The translations under genes were made by a program, and so were the position numbers. Positions 37,085 to 48,743 of a DNA stretch of 64,000 bases are shown here, one piece after another; the first letter of the stretch is position 1; each line of letters opens with the position of its first letter. The notes below the pieces were generated by a model. The model ran no database searches, had not been told where the DNA came from, and saw nothing but the letters and a program-made list of their open reading frames with translations. The stretch is taken from positions 20,312,493 to 20,376,492 of the forward strand of contig NC_052395.1 in NCBI RefSeq assembly GCF_009389715.1, given 5' to 3'. This DNA comes from Phoenix dactylifera (Eukaryota > Streptophyta > Magnoliopsida > Arecales > Arecaceae).

Positions 37085-37886
37085 CGCAACTGTGGTCGCG
37101 CATCACGCCGGAGCAGAAGCAGGCGAACACCCAACTAGTGCTGTTTGGTTGGGTATAGCCGCAGCGCCCGCCGGAGCTCTCGCAGCGGTCGCATGCTCCC
37201 GAGATCTCGTCGGGCCAGCGCAGCTGGAAGCCGTTCTTCAACAGCTCTCCGAAGTCACCGAGCAAATGGCTCCAAATATCACTGAGCGGCGGATCATTGA
37301 GGACGGGCACCACCACTATACCTTGACACCGCTGCGCCAAATTGTATTCTATGGCGGTCGAAAGATATTCGTCGGTGAATATGTAGGACGACTTACCACT
37401 GCTGCCTGGAAGGCTGCAGTTTATTTTGTTGTCGATTAGAACGTCTCCGAAGGAGCAATTGAGGAAGAAGGTGAGGTTGATGTCCCAGGAGGTGTAGTCG
37501 AGGACGGAGTTGCCCTCGAAGGAGAGGTTGTGTCTGGGCCAGGGACAGATGCCAGCGTCGAGGAAATCGGTGTCGGCAATTGAGAAGGTTCGGGTGGGGT
37601 AATCGATCTTGGTCACGGTGTAGTTGTGGGAGCCGAGGGAAAGGATTAGGCGGTCATCATCTTCGCATATCAGCATAAATCCTTCATTACCGCAGTAGGA
37701 GGTGGGATTCTGGTGTACCCAGAATGGATAAGTAATAAGTTGTTTGCCACAGGTCGCCGAGTTTGGACAGGATGAGGTTGCGGGGCTGTTCGTGACAGGG
37801 GAACCGTTGATGGAGATTAGGAGGAGGAGGAGGAAGACGATGGAGATGAGGAGGGGAGAAGGTGATGAGAGGATTCTACAAGGCAT
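37085..37886 (-). CDS. Stand-alone LRK10L ectodomain exon in the left inverted-repeat arm
   Basis: The ATG at 37884-37886 opens MPCRILSSPSPLLISIVFLL, a signal peptide. The galacturonan-binding WAK domain (CGKQLITYPFWV, YCGNEGFMLIC) and the WAK-associated domain (CDRCESSGGRCGY, CFCSG) follow. There are 267 codons plus one base, then donor TGCG|GTACGT (37083-37084), phase 1. The frame can run on to 36945 if the intron is kept. Its deduced protein differs from the plus-strand copy at 47731 by one residue (Asp versus Tyr in TKI-D/Y-YPTRTF). It lies about 18.6 kb upstream of the only minus-strand kinase. It could be a distal alternative first exon, a secreted or tethered decoy, or a relic. Confidence 0.72.
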
Positions 37887-38027
37887 GGTTCCGTGGCTGT
37901 GATGCAGGAGTATGAGCGCTGAAAGAAAGGCTTGGCCCTCGGATACTTTTAGGAGAACAATGGAAGGCGGGCGTCTTGACTTGGTGCTTCACTGCTTGCT
38001 GGAAAGATATGCCCATCGCCCTTGGCT

Positions 38028-39343
38028 TGTGAAACCGTTGGCTGGCTCGCAAGGGCTTTTAGTTTCCTTCTACGGGTTATCCAACCCCTCCGTGGCACGC
38101 GTGCCTCGACGACCCCACCGATTGCCTGGATTCGGTGGCTACCTTTGAAACGACGCCCCCTGCTGTCTGACATGGTCCTTACCCTCGGTCTATGTTGGGT
38201 TTTGTACAGGTCCGTTCATGGTGTCCGTGTCTATAGTTAAACGCTAATGTAAGCGTTCTTTCTTATCAAAGCAAAGCAAAGAAAAGAAAAAAAAACAAAC
38301 ATTTCAAACCGAGCCATTTAGTGAGGGCCCAGCAATAGCGAGATGGAGTCCGCAGCGGACTAGTTGCGTAACAAAATGTGGAAGAGACCGAAAATAAGCC
38401 AGCTTTTTCCCCTTCTTCCATCAAACCGATCTGCAAGAGCCTCGAGCCAACATTGAATCCAGACCATCTAATGATGCATTAATTATTAGGTAGGTCAAGT
38501 CTATCACATCAGCGGTACATTAGTCCAATAATAGTTCGATACGTCAACTAATAGGAGATGAAGATTTGGAGCCTTACCTACTCACTTAACCTTGGTTAGA
38601 AGAATAACCAAAAAACAAAAAAAAAGCAAATATGTGGAGGCCCTGGCCCCTCTAGTCCTCTTCGTCTCCAACGTGACCTTTTTGATCTCTTCGTCTCCAA
38701 CGTGACCTTTTTGATAAAATAGAAAGGTGGTGGCTTCCCGAAGAAATAAACCATCCGAGGAGACGCAGAAACTGGATAAAAGAAGCTACAGTTTTCGTGC
38801 CATCAATCAAAGCAGCCGCATGGGTGAATTCTTGGGATAAAGTAAATACTCTGCATCAAAATCAATCTTGGACTCCTCTAAACGCTTTGGAACACATCTT
38901 CATTTCTGACCAACCAAATCTAAGATTGAGCACCTACTTTTAGGTGGCATACGATGCATGCTGAAGTCCAGGTCAAGCATGTTTTTTGAAAGGCCAACCA
39001 AACTACGAATTGTATCACCTCATTTGTTACTCATCATTCTGAAGATTTTCTTTGGACCCAACAGTCCTCTCTTCCTTTTGCTTTATGTAGTCTTCTTTCT
39101 AGTGATGTAGCTGGCTATATTTATGCGAGAACAAAATGAGCAACCGATGTACCAAAAAAAATTAGTAAAATTCTCAAGATAGTGATGGAATAATAGCTGC
39201 ATCAGTAATAGGAGCTTGTCTCTAGATCTAAATAGCCAATTTACAATTCGGAATGGCATGCGAAATTGATTCTTCCATACTCGGGCAAATATCATAATAA
39301 TTAGAAATATGTAAATCATGCTAGTGTAACAAACTATGGCATT
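38028..39343. other. Spacer between inverted-repeat arm and LINE
   Basis: No gene seen. It holds an exact 29-bp tandem duplication (38658-38686 and 38687-38715). Confidence 0.5.
38658..38715 (+). repeat. 29-bp exact tandem duplication
   Basis: The unit CTCTTCGTCTCC...TTTTTGAT occurs twice head to tail without mismatch. Confidence 0.9.
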
Positions 39344-39361
39344 GAAGCAATTTTCAAGCAA
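39344..39361 (+). repeat. Target-site duplication of the full-length LINE, left copy
   Basis: GAAGCAATTTTCAAGCAA, matching 46027-46044 with one mismatch (T versus C at position 8). Confidence 0.85.
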
Positions 39362-39391
39362 ATGGGCTGAAAGAAAGAGACGAGGTGTGAT

Positions 39392-39416
39392 GGGGGTGGG
39401 GGGGGGGGGGGGGGGG
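39392..39416 (+). repeat. G-rich tract at the LINE 5' end
   Basis: GGGGGTG followed by an uninterrupted run of about 18 G. Confidence 0.85.
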
Positions 39417-39433
39417 TTAGTGCTTCAAAGTTC

Positions 39434-40954
39434 GTGCGCTGGTTTGGGCATTTCCACAAACAGGGGGTGATCGACGCGGTGGACGGTATCAGGGCGGGGA
39501 AGGGGAAGGAGCCAATGAAGACTCCAAGGGACGGAGAGGGAAGCTCTGGCCCGGCGGGGGCGGGGCCCAACTTGTCGTGGGCGGAGAAGGTCGGAGGAGC
39601 CCCTCGGGAGACGGGTTGGACCAACTACCGGATGTCGGCCGAGGAGTTGGAAGCTGTTCAACAGCACTTTACGGGGACCGTGAAACCATCATTGGAGAGG
39701 CTGGAGAAGGCGAGTGAAGCTTGGAGGTCCTCGGCAGTGATAGTGAGGAGTCTAGGGAAGCGGGTGCCGGCCGAGTGGATTGGTAGGGAGGCACGTCTGA
39801 GAGGGAAACTGGATTATGAGGTAGAGGCACTTCCAATGGCGGAAGGGCATGTTGTTGTCCGGTTCAAGGGAGAGGAGGATCGGGAGGTGGCGCTGACGAG
39901 GGGGCCTTGGATGGCAGGCGGACAGATCTTGGCTGTGGAGAGATGGCGCCCAGACTTCATCCCATGTGCGAAGATGGTTAACAACGTACTAGTGTGGGTG
40001 CGGCTTCCAGATCTTCCACTGGAGTTCTGGGTGATAGAGTCAATCATGGAGGTGGCCGTGGCGGTCGGCCGCCCCATCGCTGTGGATGGATTTACAGAGA
40101 AGAGGAGCAGAATAGGCTTCGCACGAGTCTTGGTAGAGGTAGATGCAAGTCGTCCTCTTCGGTCCAGGGCCTTCGTCCGAGGACTGACCGAGCGCTTCTG
40201 GCAAGCCTTTGTGTATGAAAGCTTGCCGGCGGTATGCTATAACTGCGGACTCATTGGGCATGGGGAGACTGAATGCTGCTTGCCATACTCGATCCCGGGT
40301 GAGGGTACCGGGAAGGAAGGGCTCGGCGACGCAGAGATGGGGGATGCTAATGGCCTGAAGGGGAATCGGGAGGGGCAGAGCCATGGAGGAGGCGGGTATA
40401 GGGTCTTCGGCCCGTGGTTATCCACCAACAGGGTTCGGGTGCAGCGGCCGACCAAGCCAGGGAATAAGTCGAGGAGCACGGTTGCGAAACCAGCCGGAGA
40501 CGTCGAGGGTCAGCAGTATGTAGTCGGCGAGAAGAGTTCAGGTGTTGATGGTGCGATCTCGCCGGTCTCGCCGCCGGATCTTGAGGGGTGGCAGAAACCT
40601 ACTAAGGTCGCGCGGAGGAGGTCGCCGGTGGCTGGTCGAGGGCTGGGTAACCTGGGGCTCGCCGGACTGGTGGTAGAGGACGCGGGGAAGAAGATGACAC
40701 CAGACCTTGGACTGGCTGGGTCAGGGCCCGAGTACATTCAAGCGGGCCGGAAGCCCAGTGAAGACGGGCTCCAACTCAGGCCTGGTGGAGGACGGGCTAG
40801 GCCCAGGCCCATGCTCGACCGACGATGCGGGCCAAGCCTTCGGGCCGCAGGCCCAGGGCCAGGGCCCAAACAAGGATCCGGCCCGTGCGGTGAACCGGGC
40901 CCAGACAAAGTTAGGCTCATCGAGCGGGCCCAGCCCGCTGAAACGGGCCCGTAG
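39434..40954 (+). CDS. LINE ORF1: DUF4283-like / CCHC zinc-knuckle nucleic-acid-binding protein
   Basis: Open frame of 506 residues. Residues about 100-190 match the pattern of plant LINE ORF1 (VIVRSLGKRVPAEWI, VVVRFKGEEDREVALTRGPW, WVRLPDLPLEFW), a gag-like RNA-binding domain. A zinc knuckle CYNCGLIGHGETEC (C-x2-C-x4-H-x4-C) lies at residues 268-281. The tail is proline- and glycine-rich; a probable frameshift near 40940 moves the rest of the reading into another frame up to about 41743. In this family ORF1 coats the element RNA and acts as a chaperone. The first ATG is used by default; the true start could be the downstream Met near residue 28. Confidence 0.82.
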   Translation: MRWFGHFHKQGVIDAVDGIRAGKGKEPMKTPRDGEGSSGPAGAGPNLSWAEKVGGAPRETGWTNYRMSAEELEAVQQHFTGTVKPSLERLEKASEAWRSSAVIVRSLGKRVPAEWIGREARLRGKLDYEVEALPMAEGHVVVRFKGEEDREVALTRGPWMAGGQILAVERWRPDFIPCAKMVNNVLVWVRLPDLPLEFWVIESIMEVAVAVGRPIAVDGFTEKRSRIGFARVLVEVDASRPLRSRAFVRGLTERFWQAFVYESLPAVCYNCGLIGHGETECCLPYSIPGEGTGKEGLGDAEMGDANGLKGNREGQSHGGGGYRVFGPWLSTNRVRVQRPTKPGNKSRSTVAKPAGDVEGQQYVVGEKSSGVDGAISPVSPPDLEGWQKPTKVARRRSPVAGRGLGNLGLAGLVVEDAGKKMTPDLGLAGSGPEYIQAGRKPSEDGLQLRPGGGRARPRPMLDRRCGPSLRAAGPGPGPKQGSGPCGEPGPDKVRLIERAQPAETGP

Positions 40955-41879
40955 CCCAGCTTGGAGAGGTCCGAACTCGGGGCCCGTGGAGCATGGCACA
41001 GCACATAAGGCACGGGTTCCTTCCGTGCCACCCGTGCCAGGCCTGGCCGACCGGAGGAGGGGGGCCGAATGGCGGAGGTTCCGGAGCCGGAGCCTTTCAC
41101 CGGCGGTCCTGTGGGCCCCTCGGCGGCGGCAGAGGGCGATAGGGGAGGCGGTGTCACTGATGGCCGTCGCGGAGGCTTGGGGGAACCGGCAACTTCTCAA
41201 AGAGACAAGGCACAGCTGGCTGGAAAGGTGGCTCCCTCCCAGACGACGGCGACGGCGGTTCCGGTGGACGGTGTGGGTGGCGTTCGGATAGGGGCGGAGC
41301 TGGTATCCGGATCGTTGGTGGCGAGGGCGGAGCAAATGAGCAAGGTTCCCCCTGAGGTGGGGTCACGGCAGGATGAGGAGCTCCCTGGTAACGGGGGTAT
41401 GGCGGCGCCGGCGATGGTCATGCTGGATGGGGCGGCAACGAAGGGGCAAGGTGGTGGCGCATCGGGGTCCGTTGATGGACAGGGACCCGGCAAGGGGAAG
41501 GCGCCATTGGCTGGGACGGTGCCTCTTCCAGAGGCTAAACCGTGCCATATGGCACGCTCAACCGACCACGGGCCGCCCCTCACTGCACCAAACTTGACGA
41601 AGCCTTTATCTGGGGAATCCAGCAGCGGTGGCAGGGGACTACTTCATGAAGAGCAGGAGGAAAATTCCATGGTTTCAGGGGCGCACTGTGTGGACCCTGC
41701 GTGCCGTTTGGCACAGGGAACAGTAACACTGAGAACCATTTGAAAATCCTGCAGCATCTGATGGCTGCGGTGAAGGATGTGGATCCTGGTGAATTGACGA
41801 AAGGAGGTGCTCCGGTGGTGGAGGCAACTCGTGGCAGCAGCCCCGGGGGTGTGGGTTGTGCCGTTCAGCTGTGTGATCC

Positions 41880-44800
41880 ATGAAGGTCCTTTTATGGAAT
41901 TGTCGCAGTGCAGGGAAGCCTTCCTTTGCCCCGGCATTTAAAAGGTTGGTGCATCAACATAACCCGGATATATGTGTTTTGTTTGAGAAGGCTAGGAGGG
42001 CAGTGCCAAGGTCATGGGGGTTCTACGCGGTGGAATCTCAAGGACTGTCGGGAGGCATTGTTGTTACGTGGGCACAGGGAGCTTGCAAACTTAATGTTTT
42101 CAATGTGTAGGCAAGAGGTGATTATGGTGATTTCGGAGGGTAATCGAAGTCCATGGGTCCTTGCAGCTGTGTATGCTAGTACAAACTTCAGGAAGTGGAG
42201 GATTTTGTGGGAGGAGGCCTCTCAGTTGATCAGTCAGGGCTACCCTATGCCGTTGGCAGGTGATTTCAATTGTATTATCGACGTCTAAGAAAAGATAGGA
42301 GGGAGGGCCTTCACTTACAAGAGGGAGATTAAGGAGTTTGAGGACTTCATCATGTTGAATGGTTTGATAGACTTGAGTTTCTTGGGCCCAAGGTTTACAT
42401 GGTGTAATAATCAGCGGGGGCGTGCTAGAGTTTGGGAAAGACTTGACCGAGAATGTGCTACAGCTGGATGGGTTCAGTGTTTTTCGGATCATCACGTCAC
42501 CCATCTGCTGAGGATCGCCTTGGATCACAGTCCTTTACTGGTTTGCATGGATTCACTGATTCCTTTCGCTCCCCATTTAGATTTGAAAAGTTTTGGTCAT
42601 GTTATCCAAGATCCTGGGAGATAGTGAGGGAGGCATGGGGTGCTCCGGTCAGGGGTGATGCTATGTATCGGGTGTCTTGCAGGTTAGAGCTAACGAGGAG
42701 ATGGCTGAGGAGGTGGAATCGTGAGGAGGTGGGAGACATCTTCAGGAGGATTAAGGAGTCTGAGGAGGCTATTATTAGGTTAGAGTCCCAGGAGGCCGGA
42801 AGGGGAGGTTTATCGGATGAGGAAATAGTGGAGCTCAGGTCGCTTCTAGTGCTGCATGACTCTCTTCTTAGACAGCAGGAGATCTTCTGGAGACAGATTT
42901 CAAGAGTATAGTGGATTCTGGAGGGCGATCGGAACACCAGTTTCTTCTACCGAGCGACAATGATCAAGAGGCACCGGAGCAGGATCAGAGCCATTAGGGG
43001 TGAGGATGGGCAGCTGTCAGAGGACCCTGATACGATACAGAGGATATTGGAGTGCTTTTTCCGGGCTAGATGGACTGAGCAGACAGGGAGCGGGAGTCCA
43101 GCAGATATACAGGCGCCATTAGCTAGGGTGTCGGAGGAGGATACTGCAGCATTGATTAGGCCGGTCACGGAGAGTGAGATTAGGGAGGTGGTATGGTCCC
43201 TCAAGGGAGACAAGGCTCTGGGGTCGGATGGTTTTCCACCACTGTTCTTCTAAAGGTATTGGATGATAGTAGGACAGGATGTGACCGCGGCCATACAGCA
43301 GTTTTTCAGTATAGCTGTGATGTCTACTGACTGGCAGAGGACCTTTGTCACCTTGATACCGAAGCAGCAGGATGCTACTGAGCCATGTCATTTTTGTTCA
43401 ATTAGCCTATGTACCACCTTGTACAAGGTTACCGACGAAGATACTAGCAGTCAGATTGAGAGATATTCTTCCTAGACTTATCAACCCAGAGCAGGGGGCC
43501 TTTGTGGGTGGGCGGAGTATTTCAGATAATGTTCTTATAGCCCAGGAGTTCATGTTCGACCTTGGCAGAGCTTCGAATAGGAAGAGTTTTATGGGGATCA
43601 AGCTGGATATAGAGAGGGCCTACAACAGGATGGGATGGGATTTTGTGCAGCAGTCTTTGCAGGAGTTTGGTTTTCATGAGACATGGATCAGATAGGTGAT
43701 GAGTTGTGTTAGAGCTCCTTCTTTTGCCATTTTGGTGAATGGTACGCCATCTCGATTTTTTGAGTCCTCTAGTGGGCTGCGCCAGGGTTGCCCCCTCTCT
43801 CCTCTGCTCTTTATCATTGGTGCAGATGCGCTCTCTAGAGCCCTTTAGCGTGCAGTATTTACCCAAGAGTTGGAGGTCTACTGGCCAGTGCCGGGGGCCA
43901 CCGCGATTTCCCACTTGCTCTACACCGATGACTGTTTATTGCTGGTTCGGTTGACTAGGCAGGCCGCCCGGGTTATTTGGAGGATTCTTCGGGATTATTA
44001 TGCAGTATCTGGTCAACGGGTCAATGTAACTAACTCAGCAATCTGCTTCAGCTCGAAGACTAGACCGGCTGTGAAGACCTCTATATTGGAGATTTTGGGG
44101 GTGGGAGAGCAGGAGGGCATGCTGAGGTATCCAGGGGTGTCGCTCTCCGGACGACGATTGAGGAGCAGGGACTGCTCTTCCCTTGAGCTCAGCATCAGGC
44201 ACAGGTTGGAGGGTTGGCAGATGCATTCGCTGTCCATGATGGGCAGGATCACCTTGGTGCGGTCTGTCCTTTCCTCGATCCCTATCTACTTGCTATCTAA
44301 CTCCTTCATTCCGGTTGTGCTGGTGAGGACTCTTGAGCAGATGTTTAGGGACTTTATTTGGGGGAGGGGCAGAGGTAGAAGAGGCATCCATCTGTTGGCA
44401 TGGAAGGTTGTTTGTCAGACGATCAGATATGGGGGTTTGGGGGTGCAGTCCTTGGTGGCGAGATGGAAGGCTTTAGTGGTGCGACACGCAGCCAGATTTG
44501 TGTTAGAGTCTGATGGTATGTGGTCCTCCCTGTTGAGGGCCAAGTATGGTGTTTTGGTCCCTGCAGTTCGAGCTGGCTGGCATCACTCACTGGTATGGAG
44601 GGAGATTTGCGCTAGAGCCGCACTGGTGCTCCTGGAGGTCAGATGGGCCATTGGAGATGGTCGGTCCATTGATGTGCTGGAGGATACTTGGGTGACCGAG
44701 CAGTCGATCGGTCAGCTGCCGACTATGGTGGATACTTCGAGGCTAGCCGGCTACAGGGTTAGCGATCTGATGGACCCTGGTGGGGGTCGCTGGCAGGAGG

Positions 44801-45843
44801 GGTTGATTCGGGAGACTTTTGGGGAGCATTTGGCAGAGATGGTCTTGGCCTTACCGGTTCCTTTCAGGGAGAGGTCGGATAGGATGGTTTTGATGCCGAC
44901 AGGGCGTTCGCAGGTGCGAGCCAGGGATCTTCAGGCGTTGGTGAGTAGGGAACCAGCTCGGAGGATAGAGGGTGGTTGGATTTGGAGGTTAAGGATCCAC
45001 CCGCGTGTGGCAATTTTTCTCTGGAAGGTGGCTTAGGGTTGCCTCCCGACCAGATCTTTGTTAGTTCGGCGGGGGGTGAGGATCACTCAGTGCTGCGAGG
45101 TGTGTACTGACACCGAGAAGACCATCGATCACGTCCTCTTGCGGTGTCCCAGGGCCAGGGACATATGGTGCAGGTCACCCGTCTCTCTTCCCCACTCGGT
45201 GGAGTGTGCATATGATTTGATTCATCGACCGAGAGCCTCCATGCGGAGTCCTAGGACTGTGGAGATGGGGATACTATGGGCATACTTGGCTTATTACATA
45301 TGGTTGGATAGGAATGTCAGCCTGTTTGAGGGCAGGAGGTTACTCTCGAAGATGGTAGTGGATAGAGCTGTGCTTCATGCGGGAGAGGTTACCTCGGTTA
45401 CTGCCGTGTTCACTTCTGGGATGGCCAGGGATATCTGGAGCGCTCGATTTGCTGTTTCAGCGCCCACATTTGCCCTTGTTTCTTGGGTGCCCCCACCCAT
45501 TGGTCATCTCAAGATGAATTTCGACGGAAGTATGTCGGTGGATCGGACGTCGGAAGGGGTCGGATTTGTGATCAGATACCACCTCGGCAGGATGATAGCG
45601 GTGGGTGGCCGGCGTACGCCCAGTTTTACTGCAGTTGGGGCGGAGTTACGGGCAGCTTGGAAGGGTATCTCCTTTGCGAGACGGGTACTTGGTGCTGAGC
45701 GCGTATGTCTCGAGGGGGACTCTTCAGTGGTGATTGACTGGATACGGAGAGTGGATAGATATGATGATGGTCACCCTCTTATCCGTGATACGCGCATATT
45801 GGTCCAGGAGCTGAGCTCTTTTCAGGCACTACATGTGTTCTGA
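41880..45843 (+). pseudogene. LINE ORF2: endonuclease, reverse transcriptase, RNase H (broken)
   Basis: Begins MKVLLWNCRSAG, the start of the APE-like endonuclease. After a frameshift near 42100 the motif GDFNCI (about 42259) and LDHSPLL (about 42521) follow. The reverse transcriptase shows GAFVGGRSISDNVLIAQEF, the DIERAY region, GLRQGCPLSP and YTDD (43921-43932) in place of the usual F/YADD. Then come the GLGVQS thumb region, a Cys/His region (CCEVCTDTEKTIDHVLLRC) and RNase H (MNFDGS, GAELRAAWKG, EGDSS). In-frame stops occur near 42286, 42909, 43251, 43693, 43846 and 45034. It is non-functional in cis. Confidence 0.88.
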
Positions 45844-46026
45844 GAGGCGAATAGTGTCGCAGGCTAGGTGCCTCATTTATTGCCCGGCATTTTGAGGAGA
45901 TCATATGGACATCCTCGGAGGACATTCCTTCTCTCTTGTTTTCTTTACTTTCCTTTGATTTAACAGGATGTACTCATATTAAAATTATATGAAATGCCGC
46001 TTTTATAAAAAAAAAAAGAAGAAGAA

Positions 46027-46044
46027 GAAGCAACTTTCAAGCAA
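46027..46044 (+). repeat. Target-site duplication of the full-length LINE, right copy
   Basis: GAAGCAACTTTCAAGCAA, directly after the A-rich tail. Confidence 0.85.
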
Positions 46045-46275
46045 TTTCTACGTAAATACAGCAATTCTAAGATGAGCATTAATCTTCCCTATCCAGCCAA
46101 AACAACGAGGAGATGGAGGTTCCGAGCATTACGAGCTTATAACAGACAACCCTGAAGATGGACCCCACACCAGCCTATCAACACTATTTCCACTCAGTAT
46201 CGGTATGGAAAGAATTCAGTCTGCCACATTTAAAAAAAAAAATGCTGCCTTTCAATCCTGCTCACCATCCACTAT

Positions 46276-46321
46276 AAGGTCTTTCACTTTAAGATTCTAA
46301 GGTCTTTCACTTCAAGATTCT
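46276..46321 (+). repeat. 23-bp tandem duplication
   Basis: AAGGTCTTTCACTT(T/C)AAGATTCT twice in tandem, one mismatch. Confidence 0.85.
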
Positions 46322-46329
46322 GCAACGCC

Positions 46330-46545
46330 CTGACATCTACTGGGACAAGCCATCGTGCAATAGGAATGGATGATATCTATAGGTTCTGAACAATAGGAAT
46401 AAAGGCCCCATTGCCAAAAAAAAATAATATTAAGATTAGAGTATACCAACGGACCCAAAGAACACATCATCATCCAAATAGGGGAACTATTCTGAGTCTG
46501 CACCAGGTAAAAGAAGAGAGACCAAGTTCCATATTTTGCTCTCAT
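46330..46545 (-). mobile_element. Short LINE fragment on the opposite strand
   Basis: On the minus strand MRAKYGTWSL, SSPIW and the following FFWQWG reproduce the KYG...SPIW...VGNG pattern located after the reverse transcriptase in plant LINE ORF2. It is about 60 codons, decayed, and lies next to the full-length LINE but in inverse orientation. Confidence 0.5.
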
Positions 46546-47591
46546 AAAAAAGATCTACTAATCTTCACAGGTCAATATAAATCTTGCAGCATGTGTGCCT
46601 AACAATGCTTTGCTCCTCGTAATTAACAAAGAATTCCCAACCCTGAATTGGTTAGCAAACACAATCCCTGCGGGGTAGTAGATGTACTGAAAAACTCCCG
46701 TATTTACCTCAAATACACCTTTGAGCAATATAAGTGCACAATCATGCTCATCAATAGCCGGTTATGAGTAAACTTGACCAACATTTGCATTTTAAACAAA
46801 CCCCACGTCTAAATTGGTCTAGAAAAACTAGGATTTTGTATGGTTCATCATGTATTTTTAAAGATATCATTATGATTTATAATTCACATCTTTTTAAACA
46901 ATGAAAGAGCCTTTTTTATCCGCAAAATCTCCTAGCTCGATCTATATGCTTTAGGATATATAAAAATTACATTTCATCTAACGTGTATATTTTTAGACCA
47001 CATATCAAATCAAAATGTATTAACATGCCGCTATTTTTTTTTATTTATTTTGCATCCATTTAATACATGAATAAATTATCTCAAAAGTGTAAACTTTATT
47101 TTTGCATCAAAGCATTATATATATTTTAGATAATGGACAACAATGTAGATTTTATTTTGAGAGATATTGATTCTTATTGAAAAACATTTGGTGCCAAATG
47201 CTATAAATACATTCTAGCCCAACCCAACTAATATTTATCTAATATTTATAAGTCTTCTTGCCATGTCCTAGAAATTTTATGGTATTTAAATTATCAATTC
47301 TTTATAGAAAAAGAAATTTTAATTTTTACTAGCTATTCATTATTTTATATATTATTAAAAATGACATATGAGAAAAGTTTAAGATTCTTCGAATTAGTCT
47401 ATTCAATTATAAGAGAAGGCTTGGTTCTGAATCTAATCATTTACTTATCACTCAAAGCAAACTTGAGCTGAAATTTGAACTGAACAAGAGCTAGCTCATC
47501 AACAGTTCACCCGTTTGACAACCCAAGAACTAGTTTCTTGCGGACAATTCTCACCCTCTTTCGTCGAAGCCAACATAAGGCCAAAGATGGG
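46546..47591. other. AT-rich spacer; no gene seen
   Basis: Low-complexity AT-rich sequence between the LINE scrap and the right inverted-repeat arm. No conserved frame was seen. Confidence 0.5.
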
Positions 47592-48709
47592 CCAAGGGGG
47601 ATGGGCATATCTTTCCAGCAAGCAGTGAAGCACCAAGTCAAGACGCCCGCCTTCCATTGTTCTCCTAAAAGTATCCGAGGGCCAAGCCTTTCTTTCAGCG
47701 CTCATACTCCTGCATCACAGCCACGGAACCATGCCTTGTAGAATCCTCTCATCACCTTCTCCCCTCCTCATCTCCATCGTCTTCCTCCTCCTCCTCCTAA
47801 TCTCCATCAACGGTTCCCCTGTCACGAACAGCCCCGCAACCTCATCCTGTCCAAACTCGGCGACCTGTGGCAAACAACTTATTACTTATCCATTCTGGGT
47901 ACACCAGAATCCCACCTCCTACTGCGGTAATGAAGGATTTATGCTGATATGCGAAGATGATGACCGCCTAATCCTTTCCCTCGGCTCCCACAACTACACC
48001 GTGACCAAGATCTATTACCCCACCCGAACCTTCTCAATTGCCGACACCGATTTCCTCGACGCTGGCATCTGTCCCTGGCCCAGACACAACCTCTCCTTCG
48101 AGGGCAACTCCGTCCTCGACTACACCTCCTGGGACATCAACCTCACCTTCTTCCTCAATTGCTCCTTCGGAGACGTTCTAATCGACAACAAAATAAACTG
48201 CAGCCTTCCAGGCAGCAGTGGTAAGTCGTCCTACATATTCACCGACGAATATCTTTCGACCGCCATAGAATACAATTTGGCGCAGCGGTGTCAAGGTATA
48301 GTGGTGGTGCCCGTCCTCAATGATCCGCCGCTCAGTGATATTTGGAGCCATTTGCTCGGGGACTTCGGAGAGCTGTTGAAGAACGGCTTCCAGCTGCGCT
48401 GGCCCGACGAGATCTCGGGAGCATGCGACCGCTGCGAGAGCTCCGGCGGGCGCTGCGGCTATACCCAACCAAACAGCACTAGTTGGGTGTTCGCCTGCTT
48501 CTGCTCCGGCGTGATGCGCGACCACAGTTGCGGTACGTTGTCCTCCTTCAAACCCTTTCCTCTTTACTGCTACCTACCATGTTGTCTTGTTTCTTTACTC
48601 ATAGATTTGGTGAAGTCTGGACCAATGGATGGTTCACAGCTACATCGCGTGCTTGTAAATGAGTTCTATTAGTCAAAACTAGGAGTCAAAAGAGCGAAAA
48701 AGAGCCTAG

Positions 48710-48743
<34 letters not shown>

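Larger units (their letters stand above)
36600..38027 (-). repeat. Left arm of a 1.4 kb inverted repeat
   Basis: Its reverse complement matches 47592-49022, including the whole ectodomain exon, about 160 bp of upstream sequence and about 480 bp of intron side with a poly(T)/poly(A) tract. The arms are almost identical from the upstream end to just past the tract. Beyond that, hand alignment gives roughly 7 percent mismatch. Confidence 0.88.
39362..46026 (+). mobile_element. Full-length LINE (plant L1-type non-LTR retrotransposon), inactivated
   Basis: A 6.7 kb element flanked by an 18-bp target duplication with one mismatch. In order it has a G-rich 5' end, ORF1 with a nucleic-acid-binding DUF4283-like domain and CCHC knuckle, an APE-type endonuclease, reverse transcriptase, a C-terminal RNase H domain, and an A-rich 3' end (46005-46026). 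The presence of both ends and the duplication indicates a complete target-primed insertion. ORF2 contains several stops and frameshifts and the catalytic RT motif reads YTDD, so this copy is dead. It sits between the two arms of the inverted repeat. Confidence 0.93.

Noticed and set aside
40721-41335. Minus-strand frames of 139-204 codons in the LINE
   Set aside because: GC-driven shadows of the ORF1 tail.
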